This document shows positions 28,101 through 34,951 of a stretch of DNA of 47,540 bases, one piece after another. This DNA comes from Sphingobacteriales bacterium (GTDB taxonomy: Bacteria > Bacteroidota > Bacteroidia > AKYH767-A > OLB10). The notes under the pieces are model-generated. The model did not search any database. It was not told the origin of the DNA and saw only the letters and a list, made by a program, of their open reading frames with translations. Location of the stretch: assembly GCA_021299095.1 (NCBI GenBank), contig JAJTFW010000012.1:1-47540 (forward strand). The letters are read 5' to 3'. The position numbers and the translations under genes were made by a program. Position 1 is the stretch's first letter. Each line of letters starts with the position of its first letter.

Positions 28101-28384
28101 GCGAATCAGTATCAACTGAGGTGACTTCTCGCTCGCAGAATGCTGCTGTACCCGTCATGAATGTATACCCGAACCCCGCTCAGGATCTCTTGTTCGTATT
28201 GAGCTCTGTAGACGTACAGCTTGAACTGACAGATATCAGCGGACGTACATTGATGACCATCAATAATGTACTTGCTGGTGAGCGTACCGACCTCAGTGTT
28301 GCTGGAGTAGCAAACGGTGTGTACGTTCTCAAGGCAATCAGTGGTGACCAAGTCAGCACAACACGGATTGTTGTTAAGCGATAA
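25166..28384 (+). CDS. Large T9SS-secreted multidomain protein: NGLE-family domain, Ig-like, cohesin-like and dockerin-like modules (member D)
   Basis: 1072 residues. Signal peptide to about 21; NGLE-family domain at 22-295 (QNGLENIIVEKYYVS, LPAGSVTWRIYADLLPGW, LDSYLSCGA, NRVLIGQFTSDGVFTYALNI). Two Ig-like Big_9 modules lie at about 299-388 and 391-483 (APTVSITAP, ATAADADGSVASVEFFVNG and the parallel copy). A cohesin-like beta-sandwich occupies about 490-630 (FCLPISAIDT, VIGYDIVLDYDAAKV), a dockerin-like loop about 735-760 (MDVNTDGVVSAGDLSQIN), and a second cohesin-like domain about 875-975 (VNVPVRFTGASVHSIDFSFN, YDRSQLEFV). The C-terminus is a type A T9SS sorting domain (VYPNPAQDLLF, GVYVLKAI, RIVVKR). 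It looks like a surface scaffold. Cohesin and dockerin calls are pattern-based and need profile support. Confidence 0.8.
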   Translation: MFRKLLSLSMFVLAAAAPAAAQNGLENIIVEKYYVSNAADAANANTALTDAGYSTGTLPAGSVTWRIYADLLPGWGVQSVYGVPSHPLLLSTTTSFFNHPNGNSTGGNFASNSSSIIGDGTTLLDSYLSCGAVAPGRFGVIKTEDNSAAVPTGGGTNLVINPNTVLANNDPSAAPALTSADGLYNTANNPALLALTLLGDAASGPINILTDGSIIGNSFNSTNCSWGVLGEQVGAFPTGTNRVLIGQFTSDGVFTYALNIQLRNNTTFAVQNFVNSNPTGNEILLTALAGTLNQANAAPTVSITAPTAGTSYLVGDVVNIAATAADADGSVASVEFFVNGVSVGVDNTAPYTATYTAAGIGSKAITARATDNLGAQTTSAAVNVTVGSNNAPTVSVTAPSNGALVIGGAAVNITATAADSDGSITQVEFFVSGISVGVDNSSPFAVSWTSASPFGNRVITAVATDNAGATTTSAGVTINVQNPNALAYTVGNISAGCSNSTFCLPISAIDTVANVIGYDIVLDYDAAKVTPTGAIVRKNDLLQPSFNSNMVSTAFSNDATNGKAYISVYFNGSAPSSARFSGTGDIICVEFAKTGLGTNDTAVFVADTLLESRITGVQLVGTDAGSFINYSDSLFSGSLKFWLDFSPIKYNQAAPGDYLVTNIYSNNSSCNARSATASQPDVNGIFNFNVNSGSRIEIVKDVASATDVQPVINGFDAFLMRRVLVNDASFVPSVYQIIAMDVNTDGVVSAGDLSQINQRAVLLLPEFQQDWNYNAQGVSNGQPSRDWLFVDVTTFSSNPNYAVSSTYPSNDGVGYSKNRVPQVEFCSPIPVSLVGDCPLIGTENYIGLMLGDVNGNYASNNGAPSPFRSTSDAVVFDAARSYEVDGFVNVPVRFTGASVHSIDFSFNYDRSQLEFVSATDLSGQLMMLTHESSNDQLVRFTSSSLQEVSGNAAVAALRFRKLNDNAVAGIQPVNAFLDGESVSTEVTSRSQNAAVPVMNVYPNPAQDLLFVLSSVDVQLELTDISGRTLMTINNVLAGERTDLSVAGVANGVYVLKAISGDQVSTTRIVVKR

Positions 28385-28403
28385 ATTTTAGTTTGAATAT
28401 TTA

Positions 28404-28431
28404 GGCCCCGGAGTATTCCGGGGCCTTTTTT
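28404..28431 (+). terminator. Rho-independent terminator after member D
   Basis: A nine-base-pair stem (GGCCCCGGA / TCCGGGGCC) with a four-base loop and six T residues, 20 bases after the stop. Confidence 0.92.
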
Positions 28432-28442
28432 GTTTAGATAAC

Positions 28443-28457
28443 TTAACAAAAAGTTTA
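28443..28457. promoter_or_regulatory. Inverted-repeat-like element TTAAC-N5-GTTTA (copy D of four)
   Basis: One mismatch to copy A, and both are preceded by AC and followed by a matching A at the same positions. It starts 48 bases upstream of the -7 element at 28491. Confidence 0.38.
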
Positions 28458-28490
28458 CATCAAGCGACTTTAGGAGCTGAGAGCTCAAGA

Positions 28491-28498
28491 TACCTTTG
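28491..28498 (+). promoter_or_regulatory. Promoter core (TACCTTTG) five bases before a start codon
   Basis: Exact TANNTTTG match. Only five bases separate it from ATG 28504, so the transcript would be leaderless or almost so. Confidence 0.5.
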
Positions 28499-28503
28499 GA
28501 ATC

Positions 28504-29289
28504 ATGATCAATAAGAACATATCATTCAGCATTCTTTGTTTTATCCTGCTTTCATTGCAGGGCTTGTCAATTGACCTACACGAGGCGAAACACTATTCCA
28601 CCCTGGATTTAACTGAAATTCAAACTCCAGCTATCGACTCACTGGATACTGTGATCTTCGATTTGTCGCAAGCCGTATATGGCTCCAATACGGTTTATTT
28701 TCCGGTCTATTTCTCTTCGGATGATCTTATTTATGCACTTGATTTCGCATTGCGTTACGTGGATTCAAGGCTTGTGTATGATACGATAACGCTTGCGCCC
28801 GCGGGCTCTGGATTATTGGCTTACTCATTTCTAAATCCAGCCGATTCAACCGTCCGGTTTACTTCAAGCCAATTTGTTGCGCTCCCTAATCGGCAACCCA
28901 TAGCATTCGTGCATTTTGAACTGATTCCTGGAACTACCTCGCTTGATACGACTGATTTTTATAATCTCCGTGGATTACTCAATGGGGATCCATGCACTGA
29001 ATTGGTAATTCCGCCAGGTGTGACATCGTTAAATGAACCGGTTCTTTCAGTAGATATCAAGGTGTTTCCCAATCCTACCACGCAATCGTTCTCGTTGTGT
29101 GTTGATGAGCCCGGATTGCTTTGGATTATCGGCTCAAACGCTAATGAGTTGTTCAGTACTCCGGTTTCGGTTAATCGGGGAGAGAACAGAATTACATTAC
29201 CGGCTAATTGTGCTCCGGGAACGTACTTGTTGAAGTTTTTAGCAGGGAAACGCTTGGGTTCTGCTTATTTACTGGTTGGCGATAAATAA
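28504..29289 (+). CDS. Small T9SS-secreted protein with a cohesin-like domain
   Basis: 261 residues. A signal peptide (SFSILCFILLSLQGLS) is followed, at about 50-150, by a cohesin-like jelly-roll pattern: VYFPVYFSSDDLIYALDFAL, RYVDSRLVYD, VRFTSSQFVA and PIAFVHFEL. The C-terminal region (IKVFPNPTTQSFSL, NRGENRITLP, CAPGTYLLKF, ending LLVGDK) is a type A T9SS sorting domain with an unusual final segment. The cohesin-like part resembles the second cohesin-like domain of member D, just upstream. It has its own promoter and upstream inverted repeat. Its 3' end is 34 bases from the convergent GH1 gene. A binding partner with a dockerin-like module is plausible but unproven. Confidence 0.7.
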   Translation: MINKNISFSILCFILLSLQGLSIDLHEAKHYSTLDLTEIQTPAIDSLDTVIFDLSQAVYGSNTVYFPVYFSSDDLIYALDFALRYVDSRLVYDTITLAPAGSGLLAYSFLNPADSTVRFTSSQFVALPNRQPIAFVHFELIPGTTSLDTTDFYNLRGLLNGDPCTELVIPPGVTSLNEPVLSVDIKVFPNPTTQSFSLCVDEPGLLWIIGSNANELFSTPVSVNRGENRITLPANCAPGTYLLKFLAGKRLGSAYLLVGDK

Positions 29290-29323
29290 GCCCCATCAGA
29301 GTTATACCTGCGGGCAACTCACT

Positions 29324-30661
29324 TTAGGTGGATTGTGTTTGTTTCCGGATATAATCGCCGTACCAGAAACCAGAATCCTTGATTGTCCTTCGCTGAGTCG
29401 CATAATTGATATGCGTTAATCCGAAGCGTGGAAAATACCCTTCTGACCATTCGAAATTGTCGGTCAACGACCAGGCGAAATATCCGTTCACTTTCGCGCC
29501 CTCGGCGCGTGCCTTCAAGGTTGCAGAGATGTATTGATCGAGATAGCTAATTCTCATTTTGTCATTTACGCGACCCGCATCAACTTGATCTGGAAATGCG
29601 GCTCCGTTTTCTGTTACAATCACCGATTTTATTTCAGGGTATGCACTGAATTTATGAATCATTTGGTACAACCCTTCAGGATAAATATCCCAGCCAATCA
29701 TTGTTTTGTTTCTTGGATTAGAGCTGTTCTCCGTCTTTTTTGCTTGCAGGTAAGGAACCCACCATACATGCTTTACCGTTTCTCGCGTATAGTTTTGCAA
29801 TCCGATAAACGAGGGTAGTTCAATCATCCGGCTTTCATCACCGGCCATCATCCACTTTCCGACTTTTCGTAAAAAGGACAATTCCTTAATCGGATAACCA
29901 TATCCGATCAATGGCTCAACAAACAGCCTATTAAATAAGGCATCTGCACGGAGGGCAGCGCCTTGATCTTTCGGATTTGTTGATACGGGTACCACTGGCG
30001 CACAACTAAAAGTTGTACCGGCAATCAGATTTGATTTATAGGATTTTATTTGCCGGATTCCATCCGCTTGTGCCAGGATGGCATGGTGCATAGCCGGCAG
30101 AAAATTGCTGAGCCCCGTTTTTCCAGGAGCGTGGATTCCAAGGAAATACCCTGCCCCAGTAAATGCCAGAGGCTCATTGAGGCTCATCCAATGCACTACC
30201 CGATCAGACAACCTTTTAAGGACACTTCCCGAGTAATCTTCAAACCAGCCTAAAACATCGCGATTTACCCATCCCCCTTTGTCCTGTAAAATTTGCGGCA
30301 AGTCCCAATGGTATAATGTCACCCACGGCGTAATTCCGAATTCAAGGCAGGCGTCTGTAAGTCGGTCGTAGAAATCCAATCCATTTTCATTGGTCTTTCC
30401 GTAACCGTTCGGCTTTACCCTTGGCCATGATATGGAAAACCTTAGGTTGGGAATCCCAAGTCGTGCGGCCAGTGCTACATCTTCGCGATAGTATCGGAAA
30501 AACTCAGTTGCTTGATTAGGACGATGGCCTCCGGTTATTTTCCTTTTCTTTTCGGCAAAAACATCCCAAATCGATGGTGTTCTACCTTGAAAATCAGGAA
30601 AGCCTTCGGTCTGTTGGGCCGACGTTGCTACTCCCCAATGAAATTCCGGCCTGTTGTCCAA
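29324..30661 (-). CDS. Glycoside hydrolase family 1 (beta-glucosidase-like), cytoplasmic
   Basis: 445 residues covering a whole GH1 TIM barrel. Landmarks are FHWGVATSAQQTEG, RFSISWPR, TLYHWDLPQ, LNEP with acid/base Glu163, NYT, VTENG with nucleophile Glu351, and the aglycone/glucose loop WSLTDNFEWSEGY. All catalytic residues are present and there is no signal peptide. It hydrolyses or transfers beta-glycosyl residues; the substrate is unknown. The only usable start is TTG 30661, nine bases after the TGA of the upstream glycosyltransferase and in the same reading frame. The operon with a GT28-like enzyme and an LpxH-like phosphatase suggests glycolipid or glycan-intermediate processing rather than plain sugar catabolism; this is inference. 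Confidence 0.92.
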   Translation of the reverse strand: MDNRPEFHWGVATSAQQTEGFPDFQGRTPSIWDVFAEKKRKITGGHRPNQATEFFRYYREDVALAARLGIPNLRFSISWPRVKPNGYGKTNENGLDFYDRLTDACLEFGITPWVTLYHWDLPQILQDKGGWVNRDVLGWFEDYSGSVLKRLSDRVVHWMSLNEPLAFTGAGYFLGIHAPGKTGLSNFLPAMHHAILAQADGIRQIKSYKSNLIAGTTFSCAPVVPVSTNPKDQGAALRADALFNRLFVEPLIGYGYPIKELSFLRKVGKWMMAGDESRMIELPSFIGLQNYTRETVKHVWWVPYLQAKKTENSSNPRNKTMIGWDIYPEGLYQMIHKFSAYPEIKSVIVTENGAAFPDQVDAGRVNDKMRISYLDQYISATLKARAEGAKVNGYFAWSLTDNFEWSEGYFPRFGLTHINYATQRRTIKDSGFWYGDYIRKQTQST

Positions 30662-30670
30662 TTGGAGTAT

Positions 30671-31741
30671 TCAGGACAATGCTGGCCCGGGGTTGAAGAG
30701 GTTTTCCATCAGTTCATCGAAGGCGGATTGGCCATTCGAAGCCACGTTATCGTTACCTGAGTGTCTGTTGATAATCAAATCGACTAACTCCGAGGTCTTG
30801 TCCGGATAATTCAATTGGATGGCGAGACCTTGTTTCAGCCAAGTATCCATTACGTCTATATGTTTCCGTTTGAACGAAGGCATGATACTAACCCCAAGTG
30901 CTGCTAGGAATGCTGCATTGCATTGTTGTTCTAGTTGACCTTTCATGGGAACGGCCAATAGTTTCTTTCCAAGGAACAAGGCTTCTGATGTTGTACCGAA
31001 TCCGGCATTCGTGATAACTCCGGCAGAACTTGACAAGTATTCCGTAAAGAGTTTGTTATCCAGTGGCTTCAAAGTGACATTCTTTTCACTGAAACTTACT
31101 CTGCTTTTCTTACTGAAAATGATAAACTCTTCCTCAATAAAACGCTGCAATTTGAGAATGAGTCGTCGATCATCGTAGGAAGGGAGGTAAACGCAAATAT
31201 GTTGGCCTTGTGTAGGTGTCAATGTTCTGATTTCACTCCTGATGACAGGCGTGAAGACATCGGAGTCCAATCCTGTATAATGAAATCCGTATCGTACACT
31301 GCATGGTGCATAGTGTTCCAATATGGTTTTACCAATGAAGTCGACTCTTTTCGGCCTGGGGGCGAGTGCATGTAGGGTCGCATTCTGGTTGCTGAGTCCG
31401 ATACACGCTTTGTTTTTCAAGCGACAAGCCCAGGCGGAAACTGGCTCAAAGTCGTTCAGGATAAGATCATATTTTTCCACGGGCAAGCTGCGTACTTCGT
31501 TTAAAAATCGCCTTGTATCAAGCTGCAAATAAGTTTGCATCAGATCTATACCACCCAGTTTGCCGAATACAAACCCCAATCCTTTGAGGTTGTACTTTAC
31601 ATGATAGGGGAGTTTGAGTTCATGATGAGAGGAGCTCACCAAAATATCAACTTCGCCATAATTATTCAAGTGAGGGATGAGTTCCATTGCACGGCTGATA
31701 TGTCCGTTCCCAGTTCCCTGAATGGCGTATAATATCTTCAT
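30671..31741 (-). CDS. GT28-like glycosyltransferase (MJ1255/TIGR00661-type)
   Basis: 356 residues of a GT-B enzyme related to MurG and glycolipid synthases. The N-terminus MKILYAIQGTGNGHISRAME has the glycine loop of the acceptor domain. The C-terminal donor-binding domain shows GVITNAGFGTTSEALFLGK, then LAVPMKGQLEQQCNAAFL, equivalent to the MurG donor loop and Q/N segment. It should transfer a sugar from a UDP- or GDP-sugar, probably to a lipid acceptor. ATG 31741 overlaps the phosphoesterase stop as ATGA, so translation is coupled. It ends nine bases before the in-frame TTG start of the GH1 gene. Confidence 0.85.
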   Translation of the reverse strand: MKILYAIQGTGNGHISRAMELIPHLNNYGEVDILVSSSHHELKLPYHVKYNLKGLGFVFGKLGGIDLMQTYLQLDTRRFLNEVRSLPVEKYDLILNDFEPVSAWACRLKNKACIGLSNQNATLHALAPRPKRVDFIGKTILEHYAPCSVRYGFHYTGLDSDVFTPVIRSEIRTLTPTQGQHICVYLPSYDDRRLILKLQRFIEEEFIIFSKKSRVSFSEKNVTLKPLDNKLFTEYLSSSAGVITNAGFGTTSEALFLGKKLLAVPMKGQLEQQCNAAFLAALGVSIMPSFKRKHIDVMDTWLKQGLAIQLNYPDKTSELVDLIINRHSGNDNVASNGQSAFDELMENLFNPGPALS

Positions 31742-32625
31742 TTACGCAGGCTCTTTTCGCCGTTTATTTCTTCCAGGAGTAGGTTCAAAAGCTCCTTGTT
31801 ATTCATCGCCAACGTCTCATCCGAAAGGTCATGTTCGGCATCAAGATTTCCGGATTTCGATTTCATCTGTTCAATATGAAGCGACCACTCCCCCTCGTTG
31901 TATTCCAATGCGGTCAGATTTTCTACCCAATCACCAGAATTCAGGTATAGCACTTTCCCCTCCTCAAGCGATATTGTCCGGATTTCCGGTTGATGAATAT
32001 GCCCGCAAACCACGTAGTCATAGCGATTCCGGATGGCGATTTCAGCACAGAGAGTTTCAAAACGGTTGATGAACTTTACAGCTTGTTTTACACCGTTTTT
32101 TATTCGTTTTGATAAAGATATTTTCTCACTACCTACTTTTTCAAGAATGAAGTTCACCGAAGCATTAAGCAAGATGAGCATATCATATCCAACAGAACCC
32201 AATTTGGTCAACCAACGTGCATGATGCATGGTTACGTCAAACACATCACCATGAAATATCCAAGCTTTTTTCCCATCTAACTCTAGGATGAGTTTGTTTT
32301 CAATCCGTAAGTTTCCCAATTGAAATCCAGCGAAACGCCTCAGCATTTCATCGTGGTTTCCCGTGATGTAATGAACAGGTGTCCCTTTTGAGGCCATTCG
32401 GATGATTTCCTTAAGGACCTTCATGTGCGATTTCGGGAAGTAGTTCTTACTGAATTGCCACATGTCAATGATGTCACCATTCAGAACAAGACGATCCGGT
32501 GCGATCGACTTAAGATAGCGTACAAGTTCTTTAGCATGGCAACCATATGTCCCCAAATGAACATCTGAAATAACCACCAATTCAATTTTTCGCCTTGATC
32601 CCGAATCGGCGTCTGGCTGCTTCAC
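31738..32625 (-). CDS. LpxH-like calcineurin-type phosphoesterase (UDP-2,3-diacylglucosamine diphosphatase family)
   Basis: 295 residues with the complete dinuclear-metal motif set: SDVHLG, NGDIIDMW, TGNHDEML, FHGDVFD and CGHIHQPE. In LpxH-type enzymes these bind manganese and cleave a pyrophosphate bond of UDP-diacylglucosamine in lipid A synthesis. This longer form, with TYGCHAKELVRYL after the first motif, is common in Bacteroidota and is often annotated that way without direct proof. It is the first gene of the operon with the GT28-like and GH1 genes. The start is GTG 32625, since no ATG lies before the first metal motif. The C-terminal 50 residues are polar and acidic. Confidence 0.82.
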   Translation of the reverse strand: MKQPDADSGSRRKIELVVISDVHLGTYGCHAKELVRYLKSIAPDRLVLNGDIIDMWQFSKNYFPKSHMKVLKEIIRMASKGTPVHYITGNHDEMLRRFAGFQLGNLRIENKLILELDGKKAWIFHGDVFDVTMHHARWLTKLGSVGYDMLILLNASVNFILEKVGSEKISLSKRIKNGVKQAVKFINRFETLCAEIAIRNRYDYVVCGHIHQPEIRTISLEEGKVLYLNSGDWVENLTALEYNEGEWSLHIEQMKSKSGNLDAEHDLSDETLAMNNKELLNLLLEEINGEKSLRK

Positions 32626-32775
32626 GTCGCTTTAATCAAAAGTCATATTGGCAACGAAATTGCCGGTTGACAATCGCCAGTAGGATTTGCGAACCCAAAG
32701 AATAAAAACTGGTTCGAGTAAACGGAAGAATAAGTTCTGGATTGAATAAAACATACACATCTACCGTGCAAGTTT

Positions 32776-32788
32776 ATCCACTGTGGAT
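32776..32788. repeat. 13-base palindrome ATCCAC-T-GTGGAT with DnaA-box-like flanks
   Basis: A perfect palindrome in the 219-base gap between cysQ and the LpxH-like gene. Read outward, the halves give TTATCCACT and, on the other strand, TAATCCACA, each close to a DnaA box. It could be an operator for the downstream operon. Confidence 0.3.
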
Positions 32789-32822
32789 TACGCCATTATT
32801 AACCCATTCTTATCAAATCGAA

Positions 32823-32846
32823 AGGCACTTGAATTTGCACGTGCCT
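32823..32846 (-). terminator. Possible weak terminator at the end of the sulfate-activation operon
   Basis: On the minus strand AGGCAC...GTGCCT forms a six-base-pair stem with a 12-base loop that begins inside the cysQ stop codon. It is followed only by TTCGATTTG, so the T-tract is poor. Confidence 0.3.
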
Positions 32847-33651
32847 ATTTTACTATAAACCAGGGATTAAGCAGATCCGCTTTGTTATACAACACGGGCT
32901 TTCCGTCATGCTGCACCAGGGTTTTGCCCGCACCTTCGGCTATTGCGTGGCCTGCGGCCGTGTCCCATTCCATGGTGGGAGCGAATCGTGGGTAAATGTC
33001 TGCGCTTCCTTCTGCGATCAGACAGATTTTGAGTGAGCTTCCACTGTTGACCAGTTCGAGGTCCGGTTCGTTAATACGCTGAGCATTGACGAACTCCTGT
33101 GTTTCTGTGCTCATGTGACTCCTGCTAGCCACAATACGGTACGGTCTATCGGATTCGGTGATGGGTAGCTTTTCTCCATAAGAAGCCAGTGATGGTGGAA
33201 TTTCACCTGATAGAAAAAGACCTTTCCGGTAGAGTCTGTAAGCTCCCATACTGCTTCCTCCGAAGTATAAAGCTCCAGTCACCGGCGCGAGGATAACGCC
33301 AAAGACCGGCCGCTGCGATGAGACCAATGCGATGTTCACGGTAAACTCGCCGTTTCGCCGCACAAATTCCTTGGTGCCGTCCAGTGGATCTACAATCCAA
33401 AGGGTATCCCAATGTGAGCGCTCTTCGAATGGAGCATGTCGTCCTTCTTCACTCAGGATGGGAATTCCAGTCGACTCCAAAACTTTTGAAATGGCTGCAT
33501 GCGCTCGTTTGTCGGCTTCGGTCAGCGGACTGTTGTCAGCTTTGTGTTCAACATCAAAGGCCTTTCCGTACACATCCATTATTTCATTTGAGGCGATGAG
33601 CGCAGCTCTGATGGCTTCCGTCAATAATTGGTCATTCAATCCAGTTTTCAT
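32845..33651 (-). CDS. cysQ: 3'(2'),5'-bisphosphate nucleotidase
   Basis: 268 residues of the lithium-sensitive phosphatase fold. The metal-binding motifs are ILSEEG (Glu68-Glu69), DPLDGT at 88-93 and MEWDTAAGHAI near the C-terminus. It hydrolyses PAP, the product left after PAPS-dependent sulfation or PAPS reduction, and so relieves product inhibition of sulfotransferases. The ATG at 33651 overlaps the cysN stop (ATGA). As the last gene of an operon that begins with a sulfotransferase and includes cysC, it completes a make-use-recycle set for PAPS. Confidence 0.93.
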   Translation of the reverse strand: MKTGLNDQLLTEAIRAALIASNEIMDVYGKAFDVEHKADNSPLTEADKRAHAAISKVLESTGIPILSEEGRHAPFEERSHWDTLWIVDPLDGTKEFVRRNGEFTVNIALVSSQRPVFGVILAPVTGALYFGGSSMGAYRLYRKGLFLSGEIPPSLASYGEKLPITESDRPYRIVASRSHMSTETQEFVNAQRINEPDLELVNSGSSLKICLIAEGSADIYPRFAPTMEWDTAAGHAIAEGAGKTLVQHDGKPVLYNKADLLNPWFIVK

Positions 33652-34922
33652 ACGATCATACCGGCTCCAACAGTTTCATTACTCGATTCATCAATGAGGA
33701 TCACACTACCGGTATGTCTGTTTTTGCGATATGGATCGGCAAACAATGGTTGTGTCGTTTTAATGCTGATTCGCGCAATGTCATTCATCGTAATCTCCTT
33801 GTCGTTTTCGTTCCTGTGCAAGGTGTTGATGTCGACTTTATATCTGATATCCTTCACAAGGCATCGTGCCTCCCTGGTCGTGTGTCGGATTACATACTTT
33901 CCACCTTGTCTCAAGCTTTCAGCATTCATCCAACATAACATGATGTCGAACTCCTGTATAGTATTCGGGGTATTATTCTCACGAACAATCATATCTCCAC
34001 GACTGATATCGATTTCACGGTCGAGGGTGATTGTGACTGACATCGGAGAGTAGGCTTCTTCTATGCTGTCGCCATCAAGTTCAATGCTCCGGATAGCTGC
34101 AGTTTCGCCGTTCGGAAGGACTTTTACGCGGTCACCAGGTTTGAAAATGCCGCTTGAAATTCGCCCGGCATAGCCTCGATAATCGTGGAATTCCTGCTGC
34201 TGAGGCCGGATTACATACTGGACTGGAAAGCGGCAATCGATGTGGTTTTCATCGCTGCTGATGTGCATGTGTTCGAGAAGATACATCAAGGTCGGACCCT
34301 GGTACCAGGACATGTTGTCCGATTTATCCACCACGTTATCACCCTTTAGTGCACTGATTGGGACAAAGTGTATGTCCTGGATATCGAGTTTGGATGATAC
34401 TTGTCGGAATTGTGCCGCGACGCGGTCGAACTCCTTCTCGTTGTAGTCCACCAGATCCATTTTGTTGACACAAATGATAAGGTGAGGAATTTGCAAGAGG
34501 GACGCAATGAAAGAGTGGCGGATGGTTTGTTCCACGACTCCTTTTCGGACATCTACCAGCACAAGAGCTGCATTGGCATTGGAAGCGCCTGTCACCATAT
34601 TCCGTGTGTACTGAATGTGACCCGGTGTGTCGGCGATAATGAATTTGCGCTTCGGCGTTGCGAAGTAGCGGTAAGCTACATCGATGGTGATTCCTTGCTC
34701 ACGTTCTGCTTTCAAACCATCTACCAGAAGACTGAGGTCGACATGCTCGAATCCACGTTGTTGGCTGGTTCGTTCAATGGCTTCAAGCTGGTCTTCGAAG
34801 ATCTGCTTGGAGTCGTACAATAACCTACCGATCAATGTGCTTTTTCCATCGTCCACACTGCCTGCGGTTGTGAACCGCATCAATTCCATGTCCAAATAAC
34901 CCTCTTTACTGAATGTGCTCAT
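33648..34922 (-). CDS. cysN: Sulfate adenylyltransferase subunit 1 (GTPase)
   Basis: 424 residues. The EF-Tu-like GTPase domain has GSVDDGKST at 21-29, DTPGH and NKMD; two beta-barrel domains follow (FPVQYVIRPQQQEFHDYRG, GDMIVRENN). CysN uses GTP hydrolysis to drive APS formation by CysD. The length is that of a stand-alone CysN without a fused APS kinase, consistent with the separate cysC here. The start is ATG 34922, 29 bases after cysD; the stop overlaps cysQ. The final residues GAGMIV are the usual end. Confidence 0.96.
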   Translation of the reverse strand: MSTFSKEGYLDMELMRFTTAGSVDDGKSTLIGRLLYDSKQIFEDQLEAIERTSQQRGFEHVDLSLLVDGLKAEREQGITIDVAYRYFATPKRKFIIADTPGHIQYTRNMVTGASNANAALVLVDVRKGVVEQTIRHSFIASLLQIPHLIICVNKMDLVDYNEKEFDRVAAQFRQVSSKLDIQDIHFVPISALKGDNVVDKSDNMSWYQGPTLMYLLEHMHISSDENHIDCRFPVQYVIRPQQQEFHDYRGYAGRISSGIFKPGDRVKVLPNGETAAIRSIELDGDSIEEAYSPMSVTITLDREIDISRGDMIVRENNTPNTIQEFDIMLCWMNAESLRQGGKYVIRHTTREARCLVKDIRYKVDINTLHRNENDKEITMNDIARISIKTTQPLFADPYRKNRHTGSVILIDESSNETVGAGMIV

Positions 34923-34951
34923 CTCGTGCGATTGAATGAATCTGTGTTCAA

